A DNA stretch of 64,000 nucleotides from LMUY01 sp964244655 (GCA_964244655.1 CAXTJU010000007.1:7215-71214); one strand, 5' to 3'. Shown: positions 17,144-25,935, counted from the first letter of the stretch. Numbers and translations: made by a program. Notes: generated by a model not told the origin, from the letters alone.

Positions 17144-18045
17144 GCGTGCTGACGGAGGCGGCGCCGGCCAAGGTGAACCTGAGCCTGGCGGTGACGGGCA
17201 AGCGGCCGGACGGCTACCATCTGCTGGACAGCCTCGTGGTGTTCGGGCCGGCGGCCGACACGCTGCACGCGAGTTCCGCCGCCGACCTGTCGTTGACGGT
17301 CGAGGGTCCGTTCGCGGCCGGGCTGGCAGCCGAGCCGGACAACCTGGTGCTGCGCGCCGCCCGCGCCCTGGCCGACTGGGCCGGCTGCCCGGCCCGGGCC
17401 GCGCTGGTGCTGGAGAAGCACCTGCCGGTGGCGTCCGGCATCGGCGGCGGCTCGGCGGACGCGGCGGCGGCGCTGCGGGTGCTGTGCCGGCTGTGGCAGC
17501 TGCGGCCGGGCGCCGACGCCCTGGCCGCCCTGGCGTTGCGGCTGGGGGCCGACGTGCCGGTGTGCCTGGGCAGCCGGCCCTCGCACATGACGGGCGTGGG
17601 GGAGGGGGTGGCGCCGCTGCCGCCCTTGCCGCCGTGCGGGCTGCTGCTGGCGAACCCGGGCGTCGCAGTCTCGACGGCAGAGGTGTTCCGGGCGCGCGGC
17701 AGCGGCGCCTCGGCGGTGCCGCCGCTGCCGCCGTCCTGGCGTGACGCGGCGTCGCTGGCGGCCACGCTGGCGGGGCGGCCCAACGACTTGCAGGAGGCGG
17801 CATGCGGCGTGGCGCCCGGCATCCGCGCCGTGCTGGCGGCGTTGGCCGCGCTGCCGGGCTGCTTGCTGGCGCGGATGAGCGGGTCGGGCGCCACGTGCTT
17901 CGGCTTGTTCGCCGACCCGGCGCAGGCCGCGGCGGCGGCGCGAGGGCTGCCCGCGGCGTGGTGGCGCAGCGCAGGCCCCCTTTACGAACCGTCCACGACA
18001 GCCCTATTGACGGAGGCGGCCGGCTGGGGCGTCGCCAAGCGGTAA
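17140..18045 (+). CDS. ispE: 4-diphosphocytidyl-2-C-methyl-D-erythritol kinase
   Basis: GHMP-family kinase of the MEP isoprenoid pathway, phosphorylating CDP-methylerythritol at the 2-hydroxyl in the cytoplasm. At 301 residues it is of normal length. Visible motifs: AAPAKVNLSLAVTGKRPDGYH at the N-terminus, the ATP loop LPVASGIGGGSADAAAALR, and the C-terminal ARMSGSGATCFGLF. The GTG start at 17140 overlaps the TPR stop (GTGA). The last six sense codons and the stop lie inside the tRNA-Gln gene, so the C-terminal residues WGVAKR are dictated by tRNA sequence. Confidence 0.96.
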   Translation: MSVLTEAAPAKVNLSLAVTGKRPDGYHLLDSLVVFGPAADTLHASSAADLSLTVEGPFAAGLAAEPDNLVLRAARALADWAGCPARAALVLEKHLPVASGIGGGSADAAAALRVLCRLWQLRPGADALAALALRLGADVPVCLGSRPSHMTGVGEGVAPLPPLPPCGLLLANPGVAVSTAEVFRARGSGASAVPPLPPSWRDAASLAATLAGRPNDLQEAACGVAPGIRAVLAALAALPGCLLARMSGSGATCFGLFADPAQAAAAARGLPAAWWRSAGPLYEPSTTALLTEAAGWGVAKR

Positions 18046-18096
18046 GGCAGCGGATTTTGATTCCGCCATTCGGAGGTTCGATCCCTCCCGCCCCAA
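18025..18096 (+). tRNA. tRNA-Gln (anticodon TTG)
   Basis: A full cloverleaf can be drawn. The acceptor arms are TGGGGCG and CGCCCCA, the first pair U1-A72 being typical of tRNA-Gln. The D-arm is GCCAAGCGGTAAGGC. The anticodon stem GCGGA/TCCGC holds the loop TTTTGAT, giving TTG at 34-36. The T-arm is GGAGGTTCGATCCCTCC. CCA is not encoded (AATGT follows). The first 21 bases coincide with the 3' end of ispE including its stop codon. Confidence 0.95.
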
Positions 18097-18144
18097 TGTC
18101 CGCCGCAGAAATCACGGGCTATATCTGGGCGCAGGCTAAAGACG

Positions 18145-18160
18145 CATAATGCATATTATG
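18145..18160. repeat. AT-rich hairpin between convergent genes
   Basis: CATAAT and ATTATG arms around GCAT, lying between tRNA-Gln and the convergent MBL hydrolase gene. It is conspicuously AT-rich in GC-rich surroundings. The stem is weak, so termination is doubtful. Confidence 0.35.
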
Positions 18161-18178
18161 GAAACTCACGCGCCAGCC

Positions 18179-18970
18179 TCAGCCGTCGAACTCCATCACC
18201 AGCCCGTCGTAACCCGGCTCCACGCCAGCCGGCAGCTGTTGCCGCAGCCAGGCCCAGTCCATGTCCGGCCCCATGTGCGTCAGCACCGTCCGCCGCGCGC
18301 CGACACGCTGGGACCATTCCAGCACGCGCGCCAGGCTGGCATGGGTGCTGTGCGGCTGGCGCTGGAAGCAGCCGACCAGCCAGGTGTCCACGCCGCGCAG
18401 CACGTCGAACCCGGCGTCGTCCAGCGTCACCAGATCCGTCGAGTAGCCGAACGCGCCGATGCGGAAGCCGACCGTCTTCATCACGCGGTGGTCCTGCTCG
18501 AACACCTGCAAGGCCAGCCCGGCCGCATCCACCACGTCGCCGAACTGGAACGGGCGCGGCTCCATCACCGGGCGGTAGAAACCCGGCGGCTTCCACGGGC
18601 GGAACGCGTAGTCGAAGCGCCGCATCAGCTCGGCCAGGGTGAACGCCGTCGCGTGCGCCGGCAGCGGCTTGCCGGCGATGCGGTTCAGGATGCGGACCTC
18701 ATCGATGCCCATGATGTGGTCGGCATGGGCGTGGGTGAACAGCACGGCGTCCACCTGCGGGATGGCGCAGGCCAGCATCTGGGTGCGCAAGTCCGGCCCG
18801 GTGTCCACCAGCAGCCGCTGGCCGGCGGCGCTTTCCACCACGATGCAGGACCGGGTGCGCTGGTTGCGCGGCTCCGCCGGGTCGCAGGCGCCCCAGTCGC
18901 CGCGGCCGTCCGCGCCGCCGACATGCGGCACGCCGGCCGAGCCGCCGCAGCCGAGGATGGTGACCCGCAT
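18179..18970 (-). CDS. PhnP-like metallo-beta-lactamase-fold hydrolase
   Basis: A 263-residue MBL-fold enzyme of the PhnP/phosphodiesterase-like group. The metal site is visible in LFTHAHADHIMGIDEVR. Other landmarks are TILGCGGSAGVPHVGG at the N-terminus, RLLVDTGPDLRTQML, AFGYSTDLVTL and TVLTHMGPDMD. Probable role: hydrolysis of a cyclic phosphodiester or related nucleotide; the exact substrate cannot be read from sequence. It is the last gene of the nine-gene minus-strand array, and its ATG overlaps the tatD-family stop by one base. Confidence 0.88.
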   Translation of the reverse strand: MRVTILGCGGSAGVPHVGGADGRGDWGACDPAEPRNQRTRSCIVVESAAGQRLLVDTGPDLRTQMLACAIPQVDAVLFTHAHADHIMGIDEVRILNRIAGKPLPAHATAFTLAELMRRFDYAFRPWKPPGFYRPVMEPRPFQFGDVVDAAGLALQVFEQDHRVMKTVGFRIGAFGYSTDLVTLDDAGFDVLRGVDTWLVGCFQRQPHSTHASLARVLEWSQRVGARRTVLTHMGPDMDWAWLRQQLPAGVEPGYDGLVMEFDG

Positions 18971-19740
18971 CAGGCGGCGCGGGCGAACAGGCGGCGGAAG
19001 TTGGCGGTGGTCAGCGCCGCCAGCGCGTCCGGCGCCAGGCCGCGCACCTCCGCCAGCACCGCCGCCGTCTTGGCGACGTAGGACGGCTCGTTGCGCTTGC
19101 CGCGATGTGGCGCGGGGGCGAGGTACGGCGCATCGGTCTCGACCAGCACCCGGTCGGCCGGGGCGTCGCGGGCGATGTCGCGGTTCTCGGCGGATTTCGG
19201 GAAGGTCAGGATGCCGGAGAAGCTGAGGTAGCCGCCCATGGCCAGCGCCGCCTCCGCCAAGCCGCGGCCGGAGGAGAAGCAGTGCAGCAGGAAGTCGTAT
19301 GGACCCCCCTCCTCCCGCTCCTGCCGCAGGATGGCGGCGATGTCGTCGTCCGCCGCGCGGGCGTGGATGCACAGCGGCACGCCGGCCAGCCGCGCGGCGC
19401 GGATATGGGCGCGGAACGAGGCCTGCTGCACGTCGCGCGGGGCGGTTTCGTAATGGTAGTCCAGCCCCGACTCGCCGATGCCGATCACCTTGGGATGCTC
19501 CGCCAGCGCGGCCACCGCCTCGGGCGTGGGCACCGGCGCCAGGGCGGCGTTCTGCGGGTGGACGCCGACGGTGCACCACACCGCCGGGTGCGCTTCGGCC
19601 AGGGTGCGGATGGCGAGCGACTGCTCCAGGGAGGTGCCGATGGTGACCAGCTCGCCCACCCCGGCCGCGGCGGCGCGGGACAGCACGCCGTCCAGCTCGT
19701 CGGGGAAGTAGTCCAGGTGGCAGTGCGAATCGATCAGCAT
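18970..19740 (-). CDS. TatD/YcfH family metal-dependent hydrolase
   Basis: A 256-residue TIM-barrel metal hydrolase of the TatD family (YcfH branch), reported elsewhere as DNase or exonuclease. Metal-binding signatures: LIDSHCHLDYF at the N-terminus, IGESGLDYHYE with the bridging glutamate, LCIHARAAD, LLHCFSSG and VLVETDAPYLAP. The start ATG 19740 lies one base after the metG stop and the gene ends overlapping the MBL start, so the three are translated as a unit. A metG-tatD-MBL order is common in alphaproteobacteria. Confidence 0.93.
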   Translation of the reverse strand: MLIDSHCHLDYFPDELDGVLSRAAAAGVGELVTIGTSLEQSLAIRTLAEAHPAVWCTVGVHPQNAALAPVPTPEAVAALAEHPKVIGIGESGLDYHYETAPRDVQQASFRAHIRAARLAGVPLCIHARAADDDIAAILRQEREEGGPYDFLLHCFSSGRGLAEAALAMGGYLSFSGILTFPKSAENRDIARDAPADRVLVETDAPYLAPAPHRGKRNEPSYVAKTAAVLAEVRGLAPDALAALTTANFRRLFARAA

Positions 19741-19741
19741 G

Positions 19742-21274
19742 TCATGCCTCGCCGACGTGGCGCGGGAACACGCCCTGCGGCGGCGGCAGCGCCACGCCGC
19801 CGGGCAGCGGGGTCGCCAGGGCGGCGAAGCTGCGGGCGTCGGGCGGCACGCCCAATTGGTCCAGCATGGCGGCCATGCTGCCCGGCATCACCGGCTGCAG
19901 CACGGTGGCCACGGCGCGCACCACGTCCGCCAGCACCCGCAGCACGGCTGCCATGCGCACCGGGTCGGTCCGGCGCAGCGCCCAGGGCGCCTGGCGGTCG
20001 ATGTAGCCGTTGGCGGCACGGATGACGCGCCAGGCCTCGTCCAGCGCCTCGCCGAAGGCCTGGCGCTCCAGCCGGGGGCGCATCGCCTGCGGCAGCGCGG
20101 CGGCCTGGGCCAGCAGCTCCGCGTCGTCCTCCGTGGCGGGGCCGCGCTCCGGCAGCCGGGCGTCGCAGTTCTTGGCGATCAGCGACAGCGAGCGCTGCGC
20201 CAGGTTGCCGAAATCGTTGGCCAGCTCGCTGTTCAGCCGGCCGATCAGGGCGCGGCGGTTGAAGTCGCCGTCGTTGCCGAACGGGATTTCCCGCAGCAGG
20301 AAGTAGCGCAGCACGTCCAGGCCGAACTCGTCCGCCAAGGCACGCGGGTCGATGACGTTGCCGAGCGACTTGCTCATCTTCTCGCCCTCCACCGTCCACC
20401 AGCCGTTGGCGAAGCAGCGCTTCGGCACCGGCAGCCCGGCGGCCATCAGGAAGGCCGGCCAATACACCGTGTGGAACCGGGCGATGTCCTTGCCCACCAG
20501 GTGCAGATCCGCCGGCCAGAACGCCCAGCGCGGGCCTGCGGTGTCCGGATAGCCGAGGGCGGTGATGTAGTTGGCCAAGGCGTCAAGCCAGACGTACATC
20601 GCCTGCTCCGGGTCACCCGGCACGGGAATGCCCCAGCGCAGGCCGGCGCGGCTGACCGACAAGTCGGACAGGCCGCCGCGCACGAAGCTGATGATCTCGT
20701 TGCGGGTCGAAAGCGGCGCCAGGTAGTCCGGGTTCGCGTCGTAGAACGCCAGCAGCCGGTCGCCCCAGGCGGACAGGCGGAACAGGTAGTTGGGCTCCCT
20801 CACCCACTCCACCGGCGCGCCGGTTGGAGCCACCTTGACGCCGTCGGCCCGAGTGATGATCTCGTCCGCCCCGTAGAACGCCTCGTCGCGCAGAGCGTAC
20901 CAACCCTCGTACTCGCCGAGGTAAATCTCGCCCTTGTCCGCCAGCGCCTGCCACAGCGCCGCCGCGCCCCGCTTGTGCCGCTCCTCGGTCGTGTGGATGA
21001 AGTCATCGTTGGAGCAGCCCATCCGCGCCGTCATGTCCCGCCAATCGGCGGTGATGCCGTCCACGTAGGCCTGGGGGTCCTGCCCGGCATCGGCGGCGGC
21101 TTTGGCGACCTTCTGGCCGTGCTCGTCGGTGCCGGTCAGGAACATCACCTCCCTGCCCTCCAGCCGCATCCAGCGCGCCAGCACGTCGGCTGCGATCGAG
21201 GTGTAGGCATGGCCGATGTGCGGCGTGCCGTTCACGTAATAGATCGGCGTGGTGATGTAGTACTTGTCGGTCAT
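19742..21274 (-). CDS. metG: Methionyl-tRNA synthetase
   Basis: Class I synthetase charging initiator and elongator tRNA-Met. HIGH-type motif in TTPIYYVNGTPHIGHAYTS, and KMSKS in EGEKMSKSLGNVIDP. The connective domain lacks the paired Cys zinc knuckles (the region around YEGWYALRDEAFYGADEI has none), so it is the zinc-free short form. At 510 residues it has no C-terminal EMAP-like tRNA-binding domain. The ATG start at 21274 overlaps the holB stop (ATGA). Confidence 0.97.
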   Translation of the reverse strand: MTDKYYITTPIYYVNGTPHIGHAYTSIAADVLARWMRLEGREVMFLTGTDEHGQKVAKAAADAGQDPQAYVDGITADWRDMTARMGCSNDDFIHTTEERHKRGAAALWQALADKGEIYLGEYEGWYALRDEAFYGADEIITRADGVKVAPTGAPVEWVREPNYLFRLSAWGDRLLAFYDANPDYLAPLSTRNEIISFVRGGLSDLSVSRAGLRWGIPVPGDPEQAMYVWLDALANYITALGYPDTAGPRWAFWPADLHLVGKDIARFHTVYWPAFLMAAGLPVPKRCFANGWWTVEGEKMSKSLGNVIDPRALADEFGLDVLRYFLLREIPFGNDGDFNRRALIGRLNSELANDFGNLAQRSLSLIAKNCDARLPERGPATEDDAELLAQAAALPQAMRPRLERQAFGEALDEAWRVIRAANGYIDRQAPWALRRTDPVRMAAVLRVLADVVRAVATVLQPVMPGSMAAMLDQLGVPPDARSFAALATPLPGGVALPPPQGVFPRHVGEA

Positions 21275-22284
21275 GGCCCGTTCAGCAGCGCGATGGACGA
21301 GAGCAGCGCCTGGCGGCGGTCCAGGTTCAGCCGCTCCGTCTCATCCTGGATATGGGTGAGCGACTGCCATAGTTCAGCCCACTCGGCCAGGGGCCGCAGG
21401 CTGGCCAGGCGTTCGGGCGTGCCCCCGGGCGCACCGCGAGCGGCGCGGCGCACCGTGGCGGACAGCCCGTCCCGCAGCAGCGTCATGAACGGGGTGAAGC
21501 GGTCCTCCGCCCGGCCGCCCAGCTGCTCCGCGATGGCAAAGGCGCGCAGCTTGGGCAAGTGGGGCACGCCGTCCAGCACCTCGGCGGCGAGGGCGGCCAG
21601 CTGCACCCCCTTCTCCTCCGCCAGCAACAGGGCGCGGCCCGGCGCGCCGGCGGCCAGCTCGGCCAATTGGGCGCGCTCGGGCTGCGGCAGCTCGGGCAGG
21701 TAGTGCGCCAGCGCCGCCTCCATGGCGGGGGGCGGCAGCGGCAGCAGGGCCAGGCGGCGGCAGCGGCTGCGGATGGTGGGCAGCAGACGGCCGGGGGCGG
21801 CGCAGGCGAGCAGCAGCAGGGCGCGCGGCGGCGGCTCCTCCAGCATCTTCAGCAGGGCGTTGGCGGCGTTGCGGTTCATGTGCTCCGCGCCGTCGATCAC
21901 CACCACGCGCCAGCCGCCCTCCGCCGGGGTGAGCCGCAGGAAGGCGGACACGCCGCGCACGTCGTCCACCACGATCTCGCCGCGCAGCCGCGCCTTCTTG
22001 TCGTCCCACTCGCGCTCCACGCTCAGCAGGTCCGCGTGGCTGCCGGTGGCGACCCGGCGGAACACCGGACTCGCCGGGTCGAGCGCCAGGCTGTCGCCGG
22101 CCGGCGGGCCTGCCAGCAGCCGGCGGGCGAAGCGGTAGGCCAGCGTGGCCTTGCCGAGGCCGGGCGGCCCGGTGACCAGCCAGGCATGGTGCATCCGGCC
22201 GCTGCGCATGGCGTCGGCGATCTGCGCCTCGGCGGCGGCGTGGCCGAACAGCAGCGGGTTCTCGCGGGGTTCCGGCGCGGTCAC
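21271..22284 (-). CDS. holB: DNA polymerase III subunit delta'
   Basis: Clamp-loader subunit (337 residues) of the replicative polymerase. Conserved features: HHAWLVTGPPGLGKATLAYR (P-loop), IDGAEHMNRNAANALLKMLE and the SRC motif in TIRSRCRRLAL. The four-Cys zinc module of E. coli delta' is not obvious. I start it at GTG 22284, where GTGA overlaps the tmk stop and which gives MTAPEPRENPLLFGH; longer in-frame readings run antisense-like through tmk. Translationally coupled on both sides. Confidence 0.93.
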   Translation of the reverse strand: MTAPEPRENPLLFGHAAAEAQIADAMRSGRMHHAWLVTGPPGLGKATLAYRFARRLLAGPPAGDSLALDPASPVFRRVATGSHADLLSVEREWDDKKARLRGEIVVDDVRGVSAFLRLTPAEGGWRVVVIDGAEHMNRNAANALLKMLEEPPPRALLLLACAAPGRLLPTIRSRCRRLALLPLPPPAMEAALAHYLPELPQPERAQLAELAAGAPGRALLLAEEKGVQLAALAAEVLDGVPHLPKLRAFAIAEQLGGRAEDRFTPFMTLLRDGLSATVRRAARGAPGGTPERLASLRPLAEWAELWQSLTHIQDETERLNLDRRQALLSSIALLNGP

Positions 22285-22937
22285 GGCAGCGCGGCCATGA
22301 CGGCGGCGAACACCGAGTCCGCGTCTGCGTTGGCGTCCACCACCGCGCAGCGCCGCGGCTCCGCGGCGGCGATGGCGCGGAAGCCGGCGGCGACGCGGGC
22401 GTGGAAGCCGGGGCCGAGGCGGTCGTAGCGGTCCGGCGCGGCCCCGCGGCCGGCCAGGCGGGCGGCTGCGACCGGCTCCGCCACGTCCAGCACCAGCGTG
22501 CGGTCCGGCGCCAGGCCTAGCAGGGCGATCAACGCCGCGATCCGGCCGCGGTCGGCACCCTGGCCGTAGCCCTGGTAGGCCATGGTGGAGTCGTAGAACC
22601 GGTCGCACACCACGACCTGGCCCGCGGCCAGCGCGGGGCGGATGGTGCGGGCGACGTGCTCGGCGCGGGCGGCGAAGTGCAGCAGGGTCTCGGCCTCCGG
22701 CGACCAGTCATGCCGGCCGGACAGCAGCAGCTCGCGCAGCGTCTCGGCGCCGGGCGCGCCGCCGGGTTCGCGGGTCAGCAGCACCGGCCGGCCGGCGGCC
22801 GCCAGGGCCGCGGCCAGGCGGCGCGCCTGGGTGGATTTGCCGGCCCCTTCCCCGCCTTCCAGCGTGATGAACAGCGCGTCAGCTGCCGAGCACGTAGTGG
22901 CTGAACACGGCGGCGGCGCGGCCCGGCAGGCTGGCAC
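22281..22937 (-). CDS. tmk: Thymidylate kinase
   Basis: Phosphorylates dTMP to dTDP in the cytoplasm. P-loop FITLEGGEGAGKSTQARRL, then TREPGGAPGAETLRELLL, and the DRFYDSTMAYQGYG segment for base and magnesium binding. The start is uncertain. The only ATG/GTG/TTG before the P-loop is GTG 22937, which would add about 20 residues with no family resemblance and overlap dacA by 59 bases. CTG 22874, five bases after the dacA stop codon ends, would give the normal family N-terminus (LFITLEGG). The gene ends overlapping the holB GTG. Confidence 0.9.
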   Translation of the reverse strand: MPACRAAPPPCSATTCSAADALFITLEGGEGAGKSTQARRLAAALAAAGRPVLLTREPGGAPGAETLRELLLSGRHDWSPEAETLLHFAARAEHVARTIRPALAAGQVVVCDRFYDSTMAYQGYGQGADRGRIAALIALLGLAPDRTLVLDVAEPVAAARLAGRGAAPDRYDRLGPGFHARVAAGFRAIAAAEPRRCAVVDANADADSVFAAVMAALP

Positions 22938-24087
22938 GCGGCACGTCGGCGCCCGCCAGCAGCGGCACCGCCATGTCCGGCACGCCCTTGCCGCTCACCA
23001 CCAGCTTGCCAATCGGTGCGCCGCGGGCGATCGGGGCGGTGATCGGCGCGCTGTACTGCACCTCGATCTTGGCGGTCTGCTGCCACTGGTGCGGCAGGGT
23101 CAGCACCAGGTTGCTGCCGCCCACCAGCGCCACCGTCCGCTCCGTGCCGAGCCAGACCTTCACCGTCTCCACCGTGTCCCCGGCGCTGAACAACGTCACG
23201 TTCTCGAACTCGCGGAAGCTCCATTCCAGCAGCCGCTCGCTCTCCTCGGCGCGGGCGTGCATGCTGGGCAGGCCGTTGATCACCACGATGACCCGGCGGC
23301 CGCCGCGGTCGGCGCTGCCCACCAGGCCGTAGCCGCCGGCCTCCGTGTGGCCGGTCTTCAGCCCGTCCGCCAGGCCCTTTTGCACCAGCGGGTTGCGGTT
23401 CTGCTGGTCGATGCCGTTGTAGCGGAACGAGGTTTCCTTGTCGTAGTGGTAGTATTCCGGGAAGTCCCGGATGAGGTGGGCTGCCAGCGTCGCGATGTCC
23501 CGGCAGCTCATGTGCTGGGTCGCGTCCGGCCAGCCGGTGCAGTTGGCGTAGTGGGTGTTGGTCAGCCCCAGCTCGGCGGCCTTGGCGTTCATCTGCTCGA
23601 CGAACTGGTCCTCCGACCCGGCGATCGCCTCGGCCAGCACGATGCAGGCGTCGTTGCCGGACTGGATGATCATGCCGCGGATCAGGTCCTCGACCTTCAC
23701 GCTGCCGCCCTGCGGGACGAACATCTTGGAGCCCTGCGTCCGCCACGCCTTGTCGCTGACCGGCAGCTCCTGGTCGAGCTTGAGCTGGCCGAGCTTGAGG
23801 TTCCCGTACACGATGTAGGCGGTCATCAGCTTGGTCATGGAGGAGGGCGGCTGCTGCACGTCGCCGTCCTTGTCGAGCAGGGTGGCGCCGGTGGTGTAGT
23901 CCACCACGATGGCGTAGCGCGCGCCGCTGTCGATCGGGCCGAGCGGGGTGGTGGCCGGGCTGCCGGTGGGAGCCGCCTCCACGGGCGGCTTGCCGTGGCC
24001 GCGGGCGGGCGCGCGGGCCAGGGCCGGGCTGGCGGCCAGGGCGGAGGCCGTGGCCAGGAGGATGCGCCGGGTCAAGTCGGGGGTCAT
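22879..24087 (-). CDS. D-alanyl-D-alanine carboxypeptidase (PBP5/6 type)
   Basis: Penicillin-binding protein that trims the terminal D-Ala from peptidoglycan pentapeptides in the periplasm (402 residues). The N-terminus is a signal peptide with a twin-Arg start (TRRILLATASALAASPALARA). Active-site motifs: SSMTKLMT (SxxK), SGND (SxN) and KTGHTEAGG (KTG). The C-terminal beta-rich PBP5_C domain follows; a membrane-anchoring helix is not obvious at the very C-terminus. It sits ten bases after rlpA and overlaps the region before tmk. Confidence 0.94.
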   Translation of the reverse strand: MTPDLTRRILLATASALAASPALARAPARGHGKPPVEAAPTGSPATTPLGPIDSGARYAIVVDYTTGATLLDKDGDVQQPPSSMTKLMTAYIVYGNLKLGQLKLDQELPVSDKAWRTQGSKMFVPQGGSVKVEDLIRGMIIQSGNDACIVLAEAIAGSEDQFVEQMNAKAAELGLTNTHYANCTGWPDATQHMSCRDIATLAAHLIRDFPEYYHYDKETSFRYNGIDQQNRNPLVQKGLADGLKTGHTEAGGYGLVGSADRGGRRVIVVINGLPSMHARAEESERLLEWSFREFENVTLFSAGDTVETVKVWLGTERTVALVGGSNLVLTLPHQWQQTAKIEVQYSAPITAPIARGAPIGKLVVSGKGVPDMAVPLLAGADVPRASLPGRAAAVFSHYVLGS

Positions 24088-24097
24088 GCGGCCGGTC

Positions 24098-24991
24098 CTA
24101 TTCCACCACCAGGTGGGAGTCGATTACCCCCGCGCGCCGGGCCTGGTCCAGTGCCGAGTCGGCCTCGGCCACGCTGGCGAACGGGCCGGCACGGACCCGG
24201 TAGCGGGTGCTGCGGCCGTCCTGCAACCGCTCGACCGAGGGGTTGAGGCCGGCCAGCTGCGCCGCCACGCGGTTGGCGTAGTCGATGCGGCCGAACTCGC
24301 TGGCGCGCAGCACGATCAGGCCCGGCATGGGCGCGCCTTGCGCCACCTGGTCCGGCAGGCGGTCCGGGATCGCCGGGCCGGCCGCAGCGGCGGGTGCCGT
24401 CGCCAAGGCCGCCGCATCGCTGCCCTGGCCGCGCCGGGACTGGCCGATGCCGGGGGGCGGCGGCAGGGACTCCGCCTGCACCGCGCCGCGTGGGGCGGTG
24501 GCCACGGCCAGCTTCGGGCCGTCGCCCACCTGGTCCGTCAAGGCCGCGGTCATCGCGCCCTCGAGCCGCACGCGGAGCTGGGTGCCGTCCGTGGCGCCTA
24601 GCAGGGCGGCGGCGTGCCGGGTCAGCCCGATCAGCCGGCCGGGGCTGACGGGGCCGCGGTCGTTCAGCCGCAGCAGCACCTCGCGGCCGTTCTCCAGGTT
24701 GGTGACCCGGGCGATGGCGGGCAGCTGCAGCGTGGGATGCGAGGCGGCCAGCGCCGCCGAGTCGAACCGCTCGCCATCCGCGGTCAGCCCGGCATGGTCG
24801 GGCGTCACCGCGGCCAGGCCGGTGGCCTCGTACTCGGCTTGGTCCTTGGGATAACGCCATGCGCCGCCGAGCTGGTAGGGGCCGCCCAGGGTGTAGTGCG
24901 CCGGGGCTGGCGGCAGCGGCGGCTTGCGGGCGCGTCCGCACCCGGCCACGCCCAGCGCCAGCGCCAGCGCGACCGCTGCGCCGCGATTCAC
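24098..24991 (-). CDS. rlpA: RlpA-like septal ring lipoprotein with SPOR domain
   Basis: A 297-residue lipoprotein: lipobox VAGC after VALALALG, a double-psi beta-barrel (TADGERFDSAALAASHPTL with catalytic-type Glu, Asp and His, and VLLRLNDRGPVSPGRLIGL), and a C-terminal SPOR domain (RYRVRAGPFASVAEADSALD). RlpA lytic transglycosylases cleave peptide-free glycans at division sites, with SPOR binding denuded strands. The usual ASWYG stretch is replaced by AAVTPDH, and DLS by GLT, so activity should not be taken for granted. GTG 24991 overlaps the mltB stop (GTGA). Confidence 0.88.
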   Translation of the reverse strand: MNRGAAVALALALGVAGCGRARKPPLPPAPAHYTLGGPYQLGGAWRYPKDQAEYEATGLAAVTPDHAGLTADGERFDSAALAASHPTLQLPAIARVTNLENGREVLLRLNDRGPVSPGRLIGLTRHAAALLGATDGTQLRVRLEGAMTAALTDQVGDGPKLAVATAPRGAVQAESLPPPPGIGQSRRGQGSDAAALATAPAAAAGPAIPDRLPDQVAQGAPMPGLIVLRASEFGRIDYANRVAAQLAGLNPSVERLQDGRSTRYRVRAGPFASVAEADSALDQARRAGVIDSHLVVE

Positions 24992-25935
24992 GCCACGGTG
25001 GCGCCCAGCAGGCCCACGGCGAGGGCGTAGTAGTCGGACGGGTTGTACTTCCGGATGGCGGCGAAGTTGGCGTAGACCATGAACGCGGCGCCGCCCGCGC
25101 CATCTGGCGTCACCACGGCGCCCAGCGGGTCGGTGCGGTCGAAGGCGCTGCCGTCCTCGCGGCGGACGCCCAGGCGACGCCATTCGCCCAGCGGCTTCCT
25201 CACGTCGCGGCCCGCGGCGTCGAACCCCGGCGGCACCTGCACCGGCTGGCAGGCCGGCTCGCCCGCGCGCCAGCCGGAGCTGGCCAGGTAGTTGGCGATG
25301 GAGCCGAGCACGTCGCCGCGGCTGTCCCAGATGTCCCGCCGGCCGTCGCCGTCGAAATCGACCGCGTAGCGCAGGTAGGAGTCGGGCTCGAACTGCGGCT
25401 GGCCCATGGCGCCGGCGTAGGAGCCGAGCATGCGGCCGGGCGCCACGTCGCCGTGGTCGAGGATGCGCAGCGCGGCCAGCAGCTGGCTGCGGAAGAAGCT
25501 GGCCCGCCTGCCCTCCCACGCCAGCGTCGCCAGCGCCTCCACCACGTTGTAGCTGCCGGTGTCGGTGCCGAAGTTGCTCTCCAGCCCCCAGATGCCGGCG
25601 ATCGGCGCCGGGTCCACCCGGTAGCGGTCCGACACGCGGGCGAACAGGTCCCGGTTGGCGGCGTAGGCCTCGCGGCCGCGGGCGATGCGCTTGTCGGACA
25701 TGGTGAACGAGCGGTAGCGCGCCCAGGTCATGGTGAACTCGGGCTGCTTGCGGTCGGCGTCGATCACCTTCTGGTTCGGCGCGATCCCGGCGAAGGCGGC
25801 CTCCAGCGTCGCGTCCCGCACCCCGGCGCGGCGGGCCTCCGCCCGCACCCCGGACAGGAAGCCGCCGAAGCTGTCCTGCGCGCGCGCGACCAGGGGGCCT
25901 GCCACGAGCCCCGCCAGCAAGGCCCGGCGGCGCAT
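24988..25935 (-). CDS. mltB: Membrane-type lytic murein transglycosylase B
   Basis: Peptidoglycan lytic transglycosylase (315 residues). Signal peptide MRRRALLAGLVAGPLVARAQ. Catalytic Glu in IAGIWGLESNFGT; substrate and calcium-site region in GAMGQPQFEPDSYLRYAVDF and DGDGRRDIWDS. No lipobox Cys is visible, so it is probably a soluble periplasmic form. ATG 25935 overlaps the lpxR stop by one base (TGATG). It acts in the same envelope module as rlpA and dacA downstream. Confidence 0.94.
   Translation of the reverse strand: MRRRALLAGLVAGPLVARAQDSFGGFLSGVRAEARRAGVRDATLEAAFAGIAPNQKVIDADRKQPEFTMTWARYRSFTMSDKRIARGREAYAANRDLFARVSDRYRVDPAPIAGIWGLESNFGTDTGSYNVVEALATLAWEGRRASFFRSQLLAALRILDHGDVAPGRMLGSYAGAMGQPQFEPDSYLRYAVDFDGDGRRDIWDSRGDVLGSIANYLASSGWRAGEPACQPVQVPPGFDAAGRDVRKPLGEWRRLGVRREDGSAFDRTDPLGAVVTPDGAGGAAFMVYANFAAIRKYNPSDYYALAVGLLGATVA

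Noticed and set aside
18145..18160. Factor-independent terminator after tRNA-Gln
   Set aside because: The stem is six AT-rich pairs without a T-run, too weak to call.
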